From the NCBI GenBank assembly GCA_016844295.1, contig JAENIV010000003.1, forward strand, positions 1 through 18,823: DNA of 18,823 nt, written 5' to 3'. This document shows positions 1 to 8,600 of this stretch, in pieces. The notes beneath the pieces were generated by a model. That model searched no databases and was not told the origin of the DNA. It saw only the letters and a list, made by a program, of their open reading frames with translations. This DNA is from Candidatus Berkelbacteria bacterium (GTDB taxonomy: Bacteria; Patescibacteriota; UBA1384; UBA12157; JAENIV01). The position numbers were made by a program, and so were the translations under genes. Numbering within the stretch: position 1 is the first letter of the stretch; every line of letters starts with the position of its first letter.

Positions 1-3000
1 GCTGTTGTCCCGCTCGAAATATTTAAGTCGCGGTCAACCTGATCGGCGCTTCCCCGGTTGGCTCCGCCATATTCTTTAACTTTGGTTTTCCCAATACTTA
101 TCAAAAGAATTTCATCTATGCTACCCAAACCTGAATCTTTGAGACCTTTATAGGTTTCAGTTAAAGTCCCGGCGGGAAGGTCAAGTTCGTTTTCCCATTT
201 GGCCATACCAATATTGACAACCAGATCTTCTAATTTTTTCTTGCCCATTAAAACCGCAATGACATCTTTTTTGGTCAATCCCACTTGGGGATCGGTTTTC
301 GCCGTGATTGACCCAGCAGAATAGGAATCAAAATCATTGAGTTCGCGGCCTTCAATGATTTCCGCAAGGGCTTTTTCAATGGCCTTAACCCTATCCTGCG
401 TGCGAGGATCGTCTTTCTGGGAATGATCTTGAATATATTTTAGGTTGGATTGAAGTTGTTTGGTTTTGTCCTGAATTGATTTTACCGAAAGATCACTTAA
501 AAGACCGCTGATAATATTTTCCGACTCCTGGGCTTTAGCCTTAATTTCGTTGTCGGACGCATTGTTTTTAAGAGCGCGAAAGTTATCTTGAATAATGTTT
601 AACCGGTCCGTATAAAAACGTATTTCTTTAACCGGCTCTAAAGATTGGGCAATTTGGGGATTATCTTCCAGATTGTTAATGATTTCCACCTTGCCTAAGC
701 GCCGGAATACTTGGTTGCCTAAGTCCGAAATAAAGATTTTATCAATATCACCCGGCCTAAGGCCTCGTTGGCCGCCCAAATAATCGACATCAAGATTCGA
801 TGGCTTTGTTCTTGAATTGAACCAGGAGATAAAAAGTTCCCGTTCGGGGTCGGAAGCCGTAAAGGCTTTGGCGATGGTATATTTGCCCATGCCGACGAAA
901 GAACTTTTATTGCCGACGCTCATGCCTTGTAAATCTGATACGGACACATCAAAGGCCTCGGCCCTTTTATCTTCGGCTTTATAAATATTTAATTCTTTTT
1001 CAATTACTTTAGCGCCCACAATAGAATTAAATGCGTCAGGAGAGATTTTGCCGGAAATTAAGTTATCTGTCGAGCCGTCAGCAATTCCCAGCCAGTTATC
1101 AATTGTTTCTGGATCTGCGAAAGTAACATCAAATAATTCTTTGGTAAGGCGCTTTTTTAAATCCGCAAGATTTGTCCCAAAAAATGTTTGAGGCTTAATT
1201 CCTAAAGATTTTTCCACTCGGCCTTGGCCGACGGCGCGCTGAAATCCAGCGGCATCTGAGTAAGAAACTGCCAGGGCACTTCGGGAAATATTTAAACTAT
1301 CCTCAATCTTACGTCTTCCGGCGGACGAGAAAATCTCTTCGGAATTATTACCCGCCAATGAACCGGCAACAAGGCCCAATTTTTGTTCTAAAATTGCCCG
1401 ACCGACATTTTCAGTAATTTCATCCGGAGTACCTCCTTGAATCCCTTCTACCGGGACGCCTATGGCTTGAGCAAGGTAAGAACGACCAATATTTGTGACA
1501 ATATCATTAAAATCGCTTCCAAGTTCATAATCGCCGGGAATATCAAGTTGGGATTTCAAATAAGCGGTCCCGATGTATTTAGTCATTTCTCCCAAAGACA
1601 TGCCCTTAAGTTTGGTCGGATCAAGTTCTATCCCCAGGGCATCAGCAATTTCTGCGATTAAAAGATCGTTTACAGCGCCGGTGCCTAAATTTTTAAAGAG
1701 TTCGTGCATATTCTGGCCAAAGGCTTCTGGCCCACCGGTCTTGGCATAGCCTTCTTCTGATTGCCAGGCAACTTTAATTGGAATAGGCGGCAATTTTCTT
1801 TTTTTATCTTTCAAAAGCCGGCGGCGTTTTATTTCCGTGCATTTAATATAATCAATTTCAGTAATATCCGCTGCCTGGCCGCTAAAGTGAGCGGAAATGT
1901 TCGGTTCTTCTTTGTCGGCGAAATCTGTTTCTTTAGAAATGGACTTACGTTCTGTATCGTAACTGAATTTAATCCTGTTAACTTTAATTCTTTCGTGCCC
2001 GGCCCCGCTTTGATCAGTGGGCGTAACTAAATACACAAGCATCTGGATAACCCGGCGGTCAAGGTTGTAGTTACGGGCATAATCAATATCTTTGGGATTA
2101 ACAACCAGGTGGCCGCGCTCATAATAGGAAATCATTTTAGGCATTTCGTTGACTTTGGCGCGTACGCTCGTCAAAGCCGAGTTTGCCGCAGTTGAAGGCG
2201 TGGGGGCGGCGTCGGCAGCGCTGGCAACATCTATGGCACTTTTTTGCGTAGTGCTCGGGCTCGTGGAAGGAGTCCCCGGGCTTGGAGAATTTTTCGGAAC
2301 ATATTGATCAAGTTTATTTAAGAGTTCATTAATTTTATTAACTCGTTCTTGAACGGCGTTGGTATTATCAGCCAGGGTGACAATCTCATCGAGTAAAACA
2401 TTTATTTGATCAACAATTTTTTTACCCTCAGGGTCGGTAATGTTTATTTTTTTAAGTTCGTCTTTGGTTGCGACTGCTTGTTTGGAAATAAGTTCTCTTT
2501 GGGCTCCTTTTTCGCCCGCCGCGGCTAAAAATTTCAAAACCAAGGTATCGTCTTTACCTCTTTCCAAGCTAAGGTATGGTGTTTTGCCACTTTGGCGTGA
2601 ACAACTTGAGGCAATAATTAAAATTAAAATAAATATGGCGACCGCGGCCCAAAAGTAGGGATTCGAAACAAGGGCGAGAAGGGCCTTTTTAATAATTTCT
2701 TTGGAGAGTTTCTTTTTGAGGTTTTCAGCTTGTTTCTTTCTGAAATCGCTAAATTGCTTTTTAAGACGGTCAGTAAATTTCAGGTGTTGGGCTTCTTGCC
2801 CTTCCTCTTGGGCTTGGTCTTCGGCTTGCTCTTGAATTTGAGATTCGTCTTGCTGGGTCTGATTTTGTTCCTCAACATTTGCTTTTTCTTGTTGTCCCTC
2901 ACCATGATCTTCGGACTCCTGGTTTTCATCTCGTTTCTGGTTGTCAGAACTTTGTGCCGGCTGCCCCTCTGCTTGGTTGTTTTCTGCTCCGTCTTCGGAG

Positions 3001-3242
3001 TCCTTTTTAGAACCGAATAAACGCTTCGGCCAAGGTTCTCTCTTAACGTTGGTGGGGACTTTGTCCTTCGGTCTCCCCGAATCCTTAGATTTTAAAGCAT
3101 CACTAACATTGATGGGCTTATTACCCAATTTTTCAATATTATCTAATTGCTGTCTGTCAAACCCTTCCTTCGAAAGTTTGCCCCGCAAAGATACTTTCCC
3201 GCGCCCAATTTCTTGGCCTTGAGGATTTTGCGAAGAATTCAT
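1..3242 (-). CDS. Giant single-pass membrane protein with ~28-residue repeats (C-terminus off the left edge)
   Basis: The reading frame is open from an ATG at 3242, preceded by AGGAGGGG, to the window edge: 1080 codons with no stop, so the protein is longer. Residues 1-180 are charged and rich in Gln/Glu, with no signal peptide. One membrane segment follows at about 187-212 (LALVSNPYFWAAVAIFILIL). Residues about 300-330 are a Pro/Ser/Thr/Ala-rich linker. The sequence SAHFSGQAADI at 450-460 fits the SxHxxGxAxD zinc motif of M15 peptidases, but I see no convincing WH motif after it (W493-Q494). From about 557 a degenerate repeat begins, with glycines at 558, 586, 614, 642 and 672 in the pattern xGxxxLxxxLgl...; similar units recur near 743, 784, 1012 and 1051. 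It is the last visible gene of the type IV secretion-like operon and probably lies mostly outside the membrane. I do not recognise the family. A scaffold or surface role is inference. Confidence 0.85.
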   Translation of the reverse strand, partial: MNSSQNPQGQEIGRGKVSLRGKLSKEGFDRQQLDNIEKLGNKPINVSDALKSKDSGRPKDKVPTNVKREPWPKRLFGSKKDSEDGAENNQAEGQPAQSSDNQKRDENQESEDHGEGQQEKANVEEQNQTQQDESQIQEQAEDQAQEEGQEAQHLKFTDRLKKQFSDFRKKQAENLKKKLSKEIIKKALLALVSNPYFWAAVAIFILILIIASSCSRQSGKTPYLSLERGKDDTLVLKFLAAAGEKGAQRELISKQAVATKDELKKINITDPEGKKIVDQINVLLDEIVTLADNTNAVQERVNKINELLNKLDQYVPKNSPSPGTPSTSPSTTQKSAIDVASAADAAPTPSTAANSALTSVRAKVNEMPKMISYYERGHLVVNPKDIDYARNYNLDRRVIQMLVYLVTPTDQSGAGHERIKVNRIKFSYDTERKSISKETDFADKEEPNISAHFSGQAADITEIDYIKCTEIKRRRLLKDKKRKLPPIPIKVAWQSEEGYAKTGGPEAFGQNMHELFKNLGTGAVNDLLIAEIADALGIELDPTKLKGMSLGEMTKYIGTAYLKSQLDIPGDYELGSDFNDIVTNIGRSYLAQAIGVPVEGIQGGTPDEITENVGRAILEQKLGLVAGSLAGNNSEEIFSSAGRRKIEDSLNISRSALAVSYSDAAGFQRAVGQGRVEKSLGIKPQTFFGTNLADLKKRLTKELFDVTFADPETIDNWLGIADGSTDNLISGKISPDAFNSIVGAKVIEKELNIYKAEDKRAEAFDVSVSDLQGMSVGNKSSFVGMGKYTIAKAFTASDPERELFISWFNSRTKPSNLDVDYLGGQRGLRPGDIDKIFISDLGNQVFRRLGKVEIINNLEDNPQIAQSLEPVKEIRFYTDRLNIIQDNFRALKNNASDNEIKAKAQESENIISGLLSDLSVKSIQDKTKQLQSNLKYIQDHSQKDDPRTQDRVKAIEKALAEIIEGRELNDFDSYSAGSITAKTDPQVGLTKKDVIAVLMGKKKLEDLVVNIGMAKWENELDLPAGTLTETYKGLKDSGLGSIDEILLISIGKTKVKEYGGANRGSADQVDRDLNISSGTT

Positions 3243-3284
3243 ACCCCTCCTGTAAATAAGTCGGTAGGTTAGAGTTAGGCTGCC

Positions 3285-3311
3285 GGTATATAAACAAGGG
3301 CGGCTTGTCAA
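3285..3311 (-). promoter_or_regulatory. Possible promoter of the giant-protein gene
   Basis: On the minus strand an exact TTGACA lies at 3311-3306. Downstream are TATATA at 3292-3287 (13-base spacer) or TATACC at 3290-3285 (15-base spacer). The -35 box is perfect, but both spacers are short, so the -10 box is uncertain. It sits about 45 bases before the start codon, in the 186-base gap after the beta-propeller gene, and could give the giant gene its own transcript. Confidence 0.3.
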
Positions 3312-3428
3312 TCACTTAAAACTTAACCTCTAAACCATACTGGCTGCCTCATCTTCACCTAAATACCAAATCATGAGGTCAGTTAAAAAGATTCCTTAAG
3401 TTTAAATTAACTTATTTTTACCAAACCA

Positions 3429-4472
3429 TCAAGATTCGATGTCGCGTTCATAAAGAATATCCATATTTGTAAAATAAAAGGCTTTCTCTGAAACAAAAAT
3501 TGCATTGATGTCATTAAATTGATTTGTAATTTTAATTGCCGTTTTTTTGTTATCTTGGAGATTTATCTTAGCTATTTGATAGTATTTATCTTTGTTCTCG
3601 GTAAAAAAGACTAGAGCGAGATTGTTTGAAGACCAACCAACTTTAGAACTAACTAATTTTTTTATTTTATAAAGTTCTTTATTATCAACTGTTTTTTTAA
3701 AAATAAGATTATTGTTTTCAAAAAAAGAATAATGTTGGCCATCCGGCGAAACAGTAATCAAGCCGGGGTTGGCCCCTTGGATCAGAAGGGTAGTATTTTG
3801 AAAATCTTGAGTAGAATATAGATCTATTGTTATCTCGCCCCCCTCACGGCTTGAGTTAACCCCAAATACCATTTTTTTATTCTCCAAATCTAAATAAAAT
3901 ATATTATAAACTTCCAGGTCAGGAAAATCTATTTTTTCAAAATTTTTACCATCGAAATCGGCGGTATATAGTTCGTTTTTTGAAGAATCCGGGTTGAAAT
4001 AGGAATAGACAATTTTATCGTTCGACCAAACAATATTGCTGATATTTTGGTTATATAAAGATAGTTTTTTAGTATCAAAGTCGTATAACCAAAAAGTAAT
4101 AGTGCCATCCGTAACTGAGGAATTTGCATAAACACTGCCGTACTTTTCAAAAAGATCTTTATTGTATGTGACTTTGAGAATAACTTTGCTTTTATCTGGA
4201 GACCAAATAACATTATCGGGTGTGTCTAAAACATCCGAAAGTTGCTGTATCTCATTTGTTCCTATGTTATAACTATAAAAAGCACTTTTGTCTTTATTGC
4301 CAAAATAAAATATTTTATTATTTTGCTCATCTAAACTCAGGAAAAGCATTTGTTTTTCACTTATTGGCGTAAGATTGAGAACTTTCTTTTTTTGGGTAAG
4401 ATAAATTATCAAGCCAACAATAGCGACAATAATTATTGTGATAACTAAGCCGATATAAAATTTATTTTTCAT
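3429..4472 (-). CDS. Membrane-anchored beta-propeller-like protein
   Basis: This 347-residue protein has an N-terminal membrane anchor at about residues 6-26 (YIGLVITIIIVAIVGLIIYL) followed by basic residues KKK, which suggests a signal-anchor with most of the chain outside. The rest is beta-rich, with several short blade-like signatures of the TolB/WD type: WSPDKSKV, IVWSNDKIVY, VSPDGQHYSFF and VGWSSNNLALVF, roughly 40-50 residues apart. This resembles six- to eight-bladed propellers that bind proteins or glycans. No catalytic motif is visible. The ATG is supported by TGGAG seven bases upstream. It begins 11 bases after the hydrolase stop, so it is co-transcribed with the secretion cluster, and a structural or surface-binding role there is inferred. 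Which propeller family it belongs to cannot be settled by eye. Confidence 0.8.
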   Translation of the reverse strand: MKNKFYIGLVITIIIVAIVGLIIYLTQKKKVLNLTPISEKQMLFLSLDEQNNKIFYFGNKDKSAFYSYNIGTNEIQQLSDVLDTPDNVIWSPDKSKVILKVTYNKDLFEKYGSVYANSSVTDGTITFWLYDFDTKKLSLYNQNISNIVWSNDKIVYSYFNPDSSKNELYTADFDGKNFEKIDFPDLEVYNIFYLDLENKKMVFGVNSSREGGEITIDLYSTQDFQNTTLLIQGANPGLITVSPDGQHYSFFENNNLIFKKTVDNKELYKIKKLVSSKVGWSSNNLALVFFTENKDKYYQIAKINLQDNKKTAIKITNQFNDINAIFVSEKAFYFTNMDILYERDIES

Positions 4473-4483
4473 ATAACTCCAAT

Positions 4484-5635
4484 CTATTCGCAGTTGTTAG
4501 CGGCATTTATGGCATTTGTAATTTGAGGCTGTCCATACCAATATTTATCTTTGAAACCGATATAATCGTAATGCCAACTCTCCCTCGCGCAATATGTCCC
4601 GCCAGAGGTGTTGCTTAATTGCCACTGATATTTTTTACTTATTTGGTTAAGAGTATTCCAAGATTGTTTAGAAAGCCCGTTTGGATGCCCCTTGCACTCT
4701 AACCGCGCATCAAAGGCCAACCCAGCCTCATGCATACTTGTACCAGGGGGATTAGCATTTGGGTTCGTACAATGACCGCTTGGTTGAACTGATCCGCAAA
4801 GATCAACCTGCTGTTGATGTGAGCGATACATAGATGTTATCGGCAGTTTTGAACCGGTTGTGCTATGAAACTCCTTTGCCATTTGGTTGAATTGACCTGC
4901 AGCGCCTTTCATTAATTTTGGCGTTCCACCCGAAAGATCAACATCTGTGAGGTCAATTTCTTCTAGTCCGCAACCCCCCTCGCTATTACAACCAATTCCC
5001 AGAGTACCGTTGGCCAAAGCGGTCATTTCATTAATCCAGGTTGCCATTTGTTTTACGTAAGTATCAACATCGCATTCGCTCGGGGGACAATATTTCTTAA
5101 CGAAATCGTCCAATATATTTAGTCCCTGACTAATGTATACCCTCTGAATGTAAGGGCCTTCCTCTCGAATTGCTTCTTCAAACGACGAAAATTTATACCA
5201 TTTTCGACCATTAGCGACGACATGGGGTTGCGAATCTGTCGCTGTCCGACCAAAAGGATTGTAACTGTCTTGAGGAATATGTGTGCCTAGGCTACTTTCT
5301 TTCAAAGCAATAGCGGCGATTAGGGCTGGGTTGACTCCACTGCCGCGACCGCTAGCAGCAAAAATTTCCCCCATACCCTTTAAGGGAGAACTGGAATTTT
5401 TTTGGACAATCCACTTGTCAATTGCAGAGCCGATTTCATCGTCCGAACCGGCACCGTTAGGAAATAATATGCTACAAGCAGCCCCGACGCCACCGTTGCC
5501 TCTACCGCCATTCTCATCATTCCCCGGTTCACCTTTATGAAAACCGATCCAGAAGACCGCAAAAGCAAAGACAATAATAACGAGGGCAATGGCGCCGATC
5601 CATTTAAGTAAGTCTTTAATATCTAAATCACCCAT
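4484..5635 (-). CDS. Membrane-anchored bifunctional peptidoglycan hydrolase (lysozyme-like glucosaminidase + M15 peptidase)
   Basis: This 383-residue protein has a membrane anchor at residues 11-32, a Gly/Asn-rich linker, and then two wall-degrading modules. Residues about 70-210 look like a glucosaminidase or lysozyme fold: VNPALIAAIALKESSLGT carries the likely catalytic Glu113, followed by a YNPFG motif at 125-129. Residues about 240-365 are an M15 (VanY-like) metallopeptidase: SMYRSHQQQ, then SMHEAGLAFD with the zinc ligands His302 and Asp309, then ESWHYDY with the third ligand His355. The first module would cut glycan strands and the second D-Ala-containing peptides. Many cysteines in the outer region (54, 183, 188, 216, 222, 280, 289, 314, 349, 382) suggest disulfides. 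It starts 14 bases after the VirB4 stop, with AAAGGA ahead of the ATG. Its place in the operon points to a VirB1-like role, opening the wall for the secretion channel. Confidence 0.9.
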   Translation of the reverse strand: MGDLDIKDLLKWIGAIALVIIVFAFAVFWIGFHKGEPGNDENGGRGNGGVGAACSILFPNGAGSDDEIGSAIDKWIVQKNSSSPLKGMGEIFAASGRGSGVNPALIAAIALKESSLGTHIPQDSYNPFGRTATDSQPHVVANGRKWYKFSSFEEAIREEGPYIQRVYISQGLNILDDFVKKYCPPSECDVDTYVKQMATWINEMTALANGTLGIGCNSEGGCGLEEIDLTDVDLSGGTPKLMKGAAGQFNQMAKEFHSTTGSKLPITSMYRSHQQQVDLCGSVQPSGHCTNPNANPPGTSMHEAGLAFDARLECKGHPNGLSKQSWNTLNQISKKYQWQLSNTSGGTYCARESWHYDYIGFKDKYWYGQPQITNAINAANNCE

Positions 5636-5649
5636 TTATATCCTTTAAA

Positions 5650-7689
5650 TTAAATTCCGCCGGACTCTTGATCCGCATTTTCGTTCTCCTCGCCTTCTTC
5701 TCCGGGTTTTTCCGTCGTGCCTGCTTGCATGGCCATAAGCTGACGGGGATCAGAGGTAATTAATTGATCTTCCGTGTAAGAGGCAATCACTTTAAGAGCG
5801 ACATGATTTAAGCCGGCGAAAAAGAGACCCTCTCCGACTTCACATTCCAAAAGAAGAAATTTTTCACCTTCGGTTAAATTAAAAACTTCGGAAATTTTAT
5901 CAATCGCGGCTGTCGATTGTTTTAGAAGAATTTGTAAAGACGAGTTATTAACAACCGTGCGGCCATATTTTGAGTCCAAAAAGTCTTCAACGTCTTGGGT
6001 AATAATTGTTAAACCTAGATAATATTTTCTAGAGCGTTTGGCTAAAGCAAATAAAAATCGAGCTGAATCTTCGTGCTGCATCATCCACCAGGCCTCGTCA
6101 ATGATCATAATTCTTTTTTTCATGTGGAAACGAACCCGTTGCCAAATGTAATTTAAAACCATATACATGCCGATGGGCCGGAGTTGATCCTCAAGGTCGC
6201 GCACGGAAAAGACAATAAAGCCGTTACCCAAGTCAAAATTGGTCGGTTTATCAAACAAGCCCTTAAATGAACCTTCGGTATATTTTGAGAGCTTCTGAAC
6301 CAATTTCTCCGCCCCGGTCATGTTTTGTAAAACTGATTGGAGGTCTTTTAACAAGGGCGGCTGATTTTTATGGGATTCTATGTCAATCGTAATGTCTTTC
6401 AGGGCGTATGTTTCATAAATGGCTTTTTCCAAAACCGCATCTTCTTCCGGGGATAAACCGCCCATCATCAAAGATACTAATCCGTGGAGCATGGAAATGT
6501 TGCTGCGCAAAATATCTTCGCCTGAAGAACCGGCCAATGCCGCTTGGCCGGGTTTCGGCAAATCAAAAGGATTCATGCGCTTGTCAGAATCAAGGCTCAA
6601 GCGCATAAAATTGCCGCCGACGGCTTCGCACAAAGTTTGGTACTCATTTTCTGGATCAATAACAATCACATCGGCGCCCATCATCAATGATCGCAGAGCC
6701 TCAAGTTTGACCGCGTAGGACTTGCCGGCGCCGGCTTTGGCAAAAACCACGGAATTGGCGTTTTCTAAATTGAATCTATCAAATAAAATCAAAGAATTAT
6801 TATGGCGATTTAGACCATATAAAATTCCTTCGTTAGAAGATAAAGTTGCGGATGTAAACGGGAAAGTGGTAGACAGGGCTGCGGTGTCCAAGTTGCGAAT
6901 TACTTTAAGTTCATCAATTCCTAAAGGCAGGGTAGAATTTAAACCTTGCTGCATTTGTAAGAGCGTTTGGCGAGTGTAAATTAGCATTCCTCCCAAAGTT
7001 GATTCTAATTGTTCGGTAATCGTATTAAGTTCATCTAAGGTTTTAGCATAAATGGTAAAATAAAGGGCATATTGGAATAATCTCAGTTCTCCGCGCTGTA
7101 AAACGTCGCGTAAAGAATCAATGTCTTGGACAGCAGTTTCAAGTTCGGGATTTCTCACAAGGCCTTTTTCACGTTCAATCGCTAAAGATGATTCTAGCTG
7201 GCCGGCCTTTTTCTTGAGCGTATTCATCACTTGTTTAGTGCCGATCGGGTAGACAAACATAGAAATATCTAAAGTAATGTCAAAATTGATAATCCCCGAC
7301 AGCCAGTTTGTCTGGACATATCTCGGGTAAGTAAAGACAAAAAGAGTTCTCACATAGGTGTTGCCCAAAAGTAAATAATTTGGCTCAATTTTATAGGCTG
7401 CCGGGGCGATTAAGTCTAAAACCGAGGACATCCCTTGTTGGTAAAAATCAGGGATATTGGCTTTTTGGCCCTCTAAAATATCTGCCCCGCTGTTTGCGGG
7501 TTGTTGCCAAAAATCGCTTCCCGTCTGCATCTGTTCGGTCGTTTCCCGTTTTGGCTGCGGAGTTTGAACAGGAACTTCGGCCGGGGCGGCTGAAGCCTGT
7601 GCCTGAGGCGCGGGCGTTTGTGCTGCTGGCACGGGGCTAGCCTGAGATGTGGGCGGTTGGGAATTAGTTTGTGGAGGTGGATTCGCCAT
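5650..7689 (-). CDS. virB4: VirB4/TraC-family type IV secretion ATPase (ATPase half)
   Basis: This 679-residue cytoplasmic motor ATPase belongs to the VirB4/TraC family, which drives assembly of, and transport through, type IV secretion machines. Residues 1-60 are a low-complexity Pro/Gln/Ala tail. Residues about 85-280 are the region before the ATPase. Walker A is AKAGAGKS at 317-324, with Ala in place of the usual first Gly. VIVIDPENEY follows at 341-350. Walker B is IMIIDEAWW at 527-535, and TIITQDVEDFL follows, as is typical of VirB4. The acidic C-terminus (EEGEENENADQESGG) is unusual. The ATG at 7689 is preceded by GGAGGAAG, and the gene overlaps the upstream TraC-like gene by 26 bases in another frame, which implies translational coupling. 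Most of the VirB4 N-terminal domain is in that separate gene, an arrangement I associate with Patescibacteria. Confidence 0.95.
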   Translation of the reverse strand: MANPPPQTNSQPPTSQASPVPAAQTPAPQAQASAAPAEVPVQTPQPKRETTEQMQTGSDFWQQPANSGADILEGQKANIPDFYQQGMSSVLDLIAPAAYKIEPNYLLLGNTYVRTLFVFTYPRYVQTNWLSGIINFDITLDISMFVYPIGTKQVMNTLKKKAGQLESSLAIEREKGLVRNPELETAVQDIDSLRDVLQRGELRLFQYALYFTIYAKTLDELNTITEQLESTLGGMLIYTRQTLLQMQQGLNSTLPLGIDELKVIRNLDTAALSTTFPFTSATLSSNEGILYGLNRHNNSLILFDRFNLENANSVVFAKAGAGKSYAVKLEALRSLMMGADVIVIDPENEYQTLCEAVGGNFMRLSLDSDKRMNPFDLPKPGQAALAGSSGEDILRSNISMLHGLVSLMMGGLSPEEDAVLEKAIYETYALKDITIDIESHKNQPPLLKDLQSVLQNMTGAEKLVQKLSKYTEGSFKGLFDKPTNFDLGNGFIVFSVRDLEDQLRPIGMYMVLNYIWQRVRFHMKKRIMIIDEAWWMMQHEDSARFLFALAKRSRKYYLGLTIITQDVEDFLDSKYGRTVVNNSSLQILLKQSTAAIDKISEVFNLTEGEKFLLLECEVGEGLFFAGLNHVALKVIASYTEDQLITSDPRQLMAMQAGTTEKPGEEGEENENADQESGGI

Positions 7690-8461
7690 CTTCCTCCTTT
7701 ACCCCGAGCGAAGTCGAGGGGTTTACCCCGACTTGGGGGGTTGGTTTTTCTTCGACTGGTTTAGATAATTCAGATTCTATAATATCGCCTGAAAGTTGGT
7801 CGGCATCAATTAATTTTTCCTTAGCGGCTTCTTCAGGATTATAAACGGCATACAAAAGTTCAATTATTTGCTGAGTATTAAGCAGGGCCGTGCGCACCCC
7901 GATAGCGCCTAAACCTGATTCAACAGTTTGAACGCGTCTTTCAAGTTCTTTTTTATGGTTAGCGAATTCCTCCGGTGTCATGGCCATTTGAGGGGCTTTT
8001 GGGCCACCTTTGGCGCCTGGTAGTTTTGAAGGCATTGACGGAGCAGTAATTTTGGGTGGGACCATAAAAGGGACAACTACATAAAATCTTTTGTCCATAA
8101 TATTGGCGATATTAATAAGTTTTTTAATAAAATCGGTATAATCTAAGGTTTGCATGCGTAAAAGTTCGTTGGTTTGCTTGTTGGCCTTGCCTTCCAAGTG
8201 GGATAAATAATGCGACAAATCGAGTTTTTTTGACTGCATAACTATTTGAATTGGGAAGTCGAGAGAATTTAAAAAGTTTTGGTATTGGAAGATAATGGCA
8301 TTTTGCTCCTGTTCGCTCTTTAAAGAAAAATTAATTGACGCGCATAAAAGAATCTGGCGGAGATTGCCGTCTTTTAAAATAATCGTGTCGTCGTGAATTT
8401 CGGCAAACGCAAGAGCGTCCTGGGTGGAACCAACTTGTTCTTTGGGACCGAAAAGGGGCAA
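7664..8461 (-). CDS. TraC/VirB4 N-terminal-domain-like protein, separately encoded
   Basis: This 265-residue protein starts at a TTG (8461-8459) chosen because a strong AAGGAGGT lies just upstream. Residues 1-135 (ALAFAEIHDDTIILKDGN, LLCASINFSLKSEQEQ, FYVVVPFMV) resemble the N-terminal domain of TraC/VirB4 proteins, with alternating beta strands and helices and no P-loop. A Pro/Gly/Lys linker at 135-160 leads to a helix (EFANHKKELERRVQTVESGL) and a C-terminal low-complexity tail. It lies between prgI and the ATPase gene and overlaps the latter by 26 bases, so it probably pairs with that ATPase as one functional VirB4. Residues about 247-254 (NPSTSLGV) are encoded by a copy of the palindromic repeat found elsewhere in the window, so the tail has taken up repeat DNA. 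Confidence 0.8.
   Translation of the reverse strand: MPLFGPKEQVGSTQDALAFAEIHDDTIILKDGNLRQILLCASINFSLKSEQEQNAIIFQYQNFLNSLDFPIQIVMQSKKLDLSHYLSHLEGKANKQTNELLRMQTLDYTDFIKKLINIANIMDKRFYVVVPFMVPPKITAPSMPSKLPGAKGGPKAPQMAMTPEEFANHKKELERRVQTVESGLGAIGVRTALLNTQQIIELLYAVYNPEEAAKEKLIDADQLSGDIIESELSKPVEEKPTPQVGVNPSTSLGVKEEDGESTSTN
7701..7740. repeat. Palindromic repeat (GAGCGA/TCG family) inside a coding region
   Basis: ACCCCGAGCGAAGTCGAGGGGT at 7701-7722 is an imperfect palindrome, followed by a second partial arm ACCCCGACTTGGGG. It belongs with the elements at 9333-9370, 9489-9548, 16076-16114 and 16229-16274, which share CCC(T/C)GAGCGA and TCGA(A/G)GGG half-sites. This copy is read through in frame at the end of the TraC-like protein. 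Confidence 0.6.
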
Positions 8462-8477
8462 AAGACCTCCTTAAAAT

Positions 8478-8600
8478 TAAATTCGAAATCCGAAGCACGA
8501 AATCCTAAACAAATTCTAACGGCCGAATATCTAATTTTTGAAACATTGAAATTTTGAATTTAAATATTATTTCGAATTTCGGATTTATTATTTCGGATTT
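8478..8600. repeat. AT-rich dyad repeat between prgI and the TraC-like gene
   Basis: This roughly 120-base AT-rich element has imperfect inverted ends. AAATCCGAA at 8486-8494 is matched by TTCGGATTT at 8578-8586 and again at 8592-8600. It resembles the element at 14714-14838 in wording (CGAAATCCGAA, TCTAA, AACATTTGAA or AACATTGAAA, TTCGAATTTCG). Its right end supplies the last codons and stop of prgI (GNPK), so the repeat abuts or has invaded the gene end. No protein is encoded here. Confidence 0.6.

Noticed and set aside
2600..2615. Lipobox-like ASSC after the hydrophobic segment of the giant protein
   Set aside because: It is about 210 residues from the N-terminus, with Ala instead of Leu at -3, so it is not a lipoprotein signal.
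3395..3420. Possible terminator TAAGTT/AACTTA followed by Ts on the plus strand
   Set aside because: The stem is only six A/T-rich pairs, and no plus-strand gene needs it.
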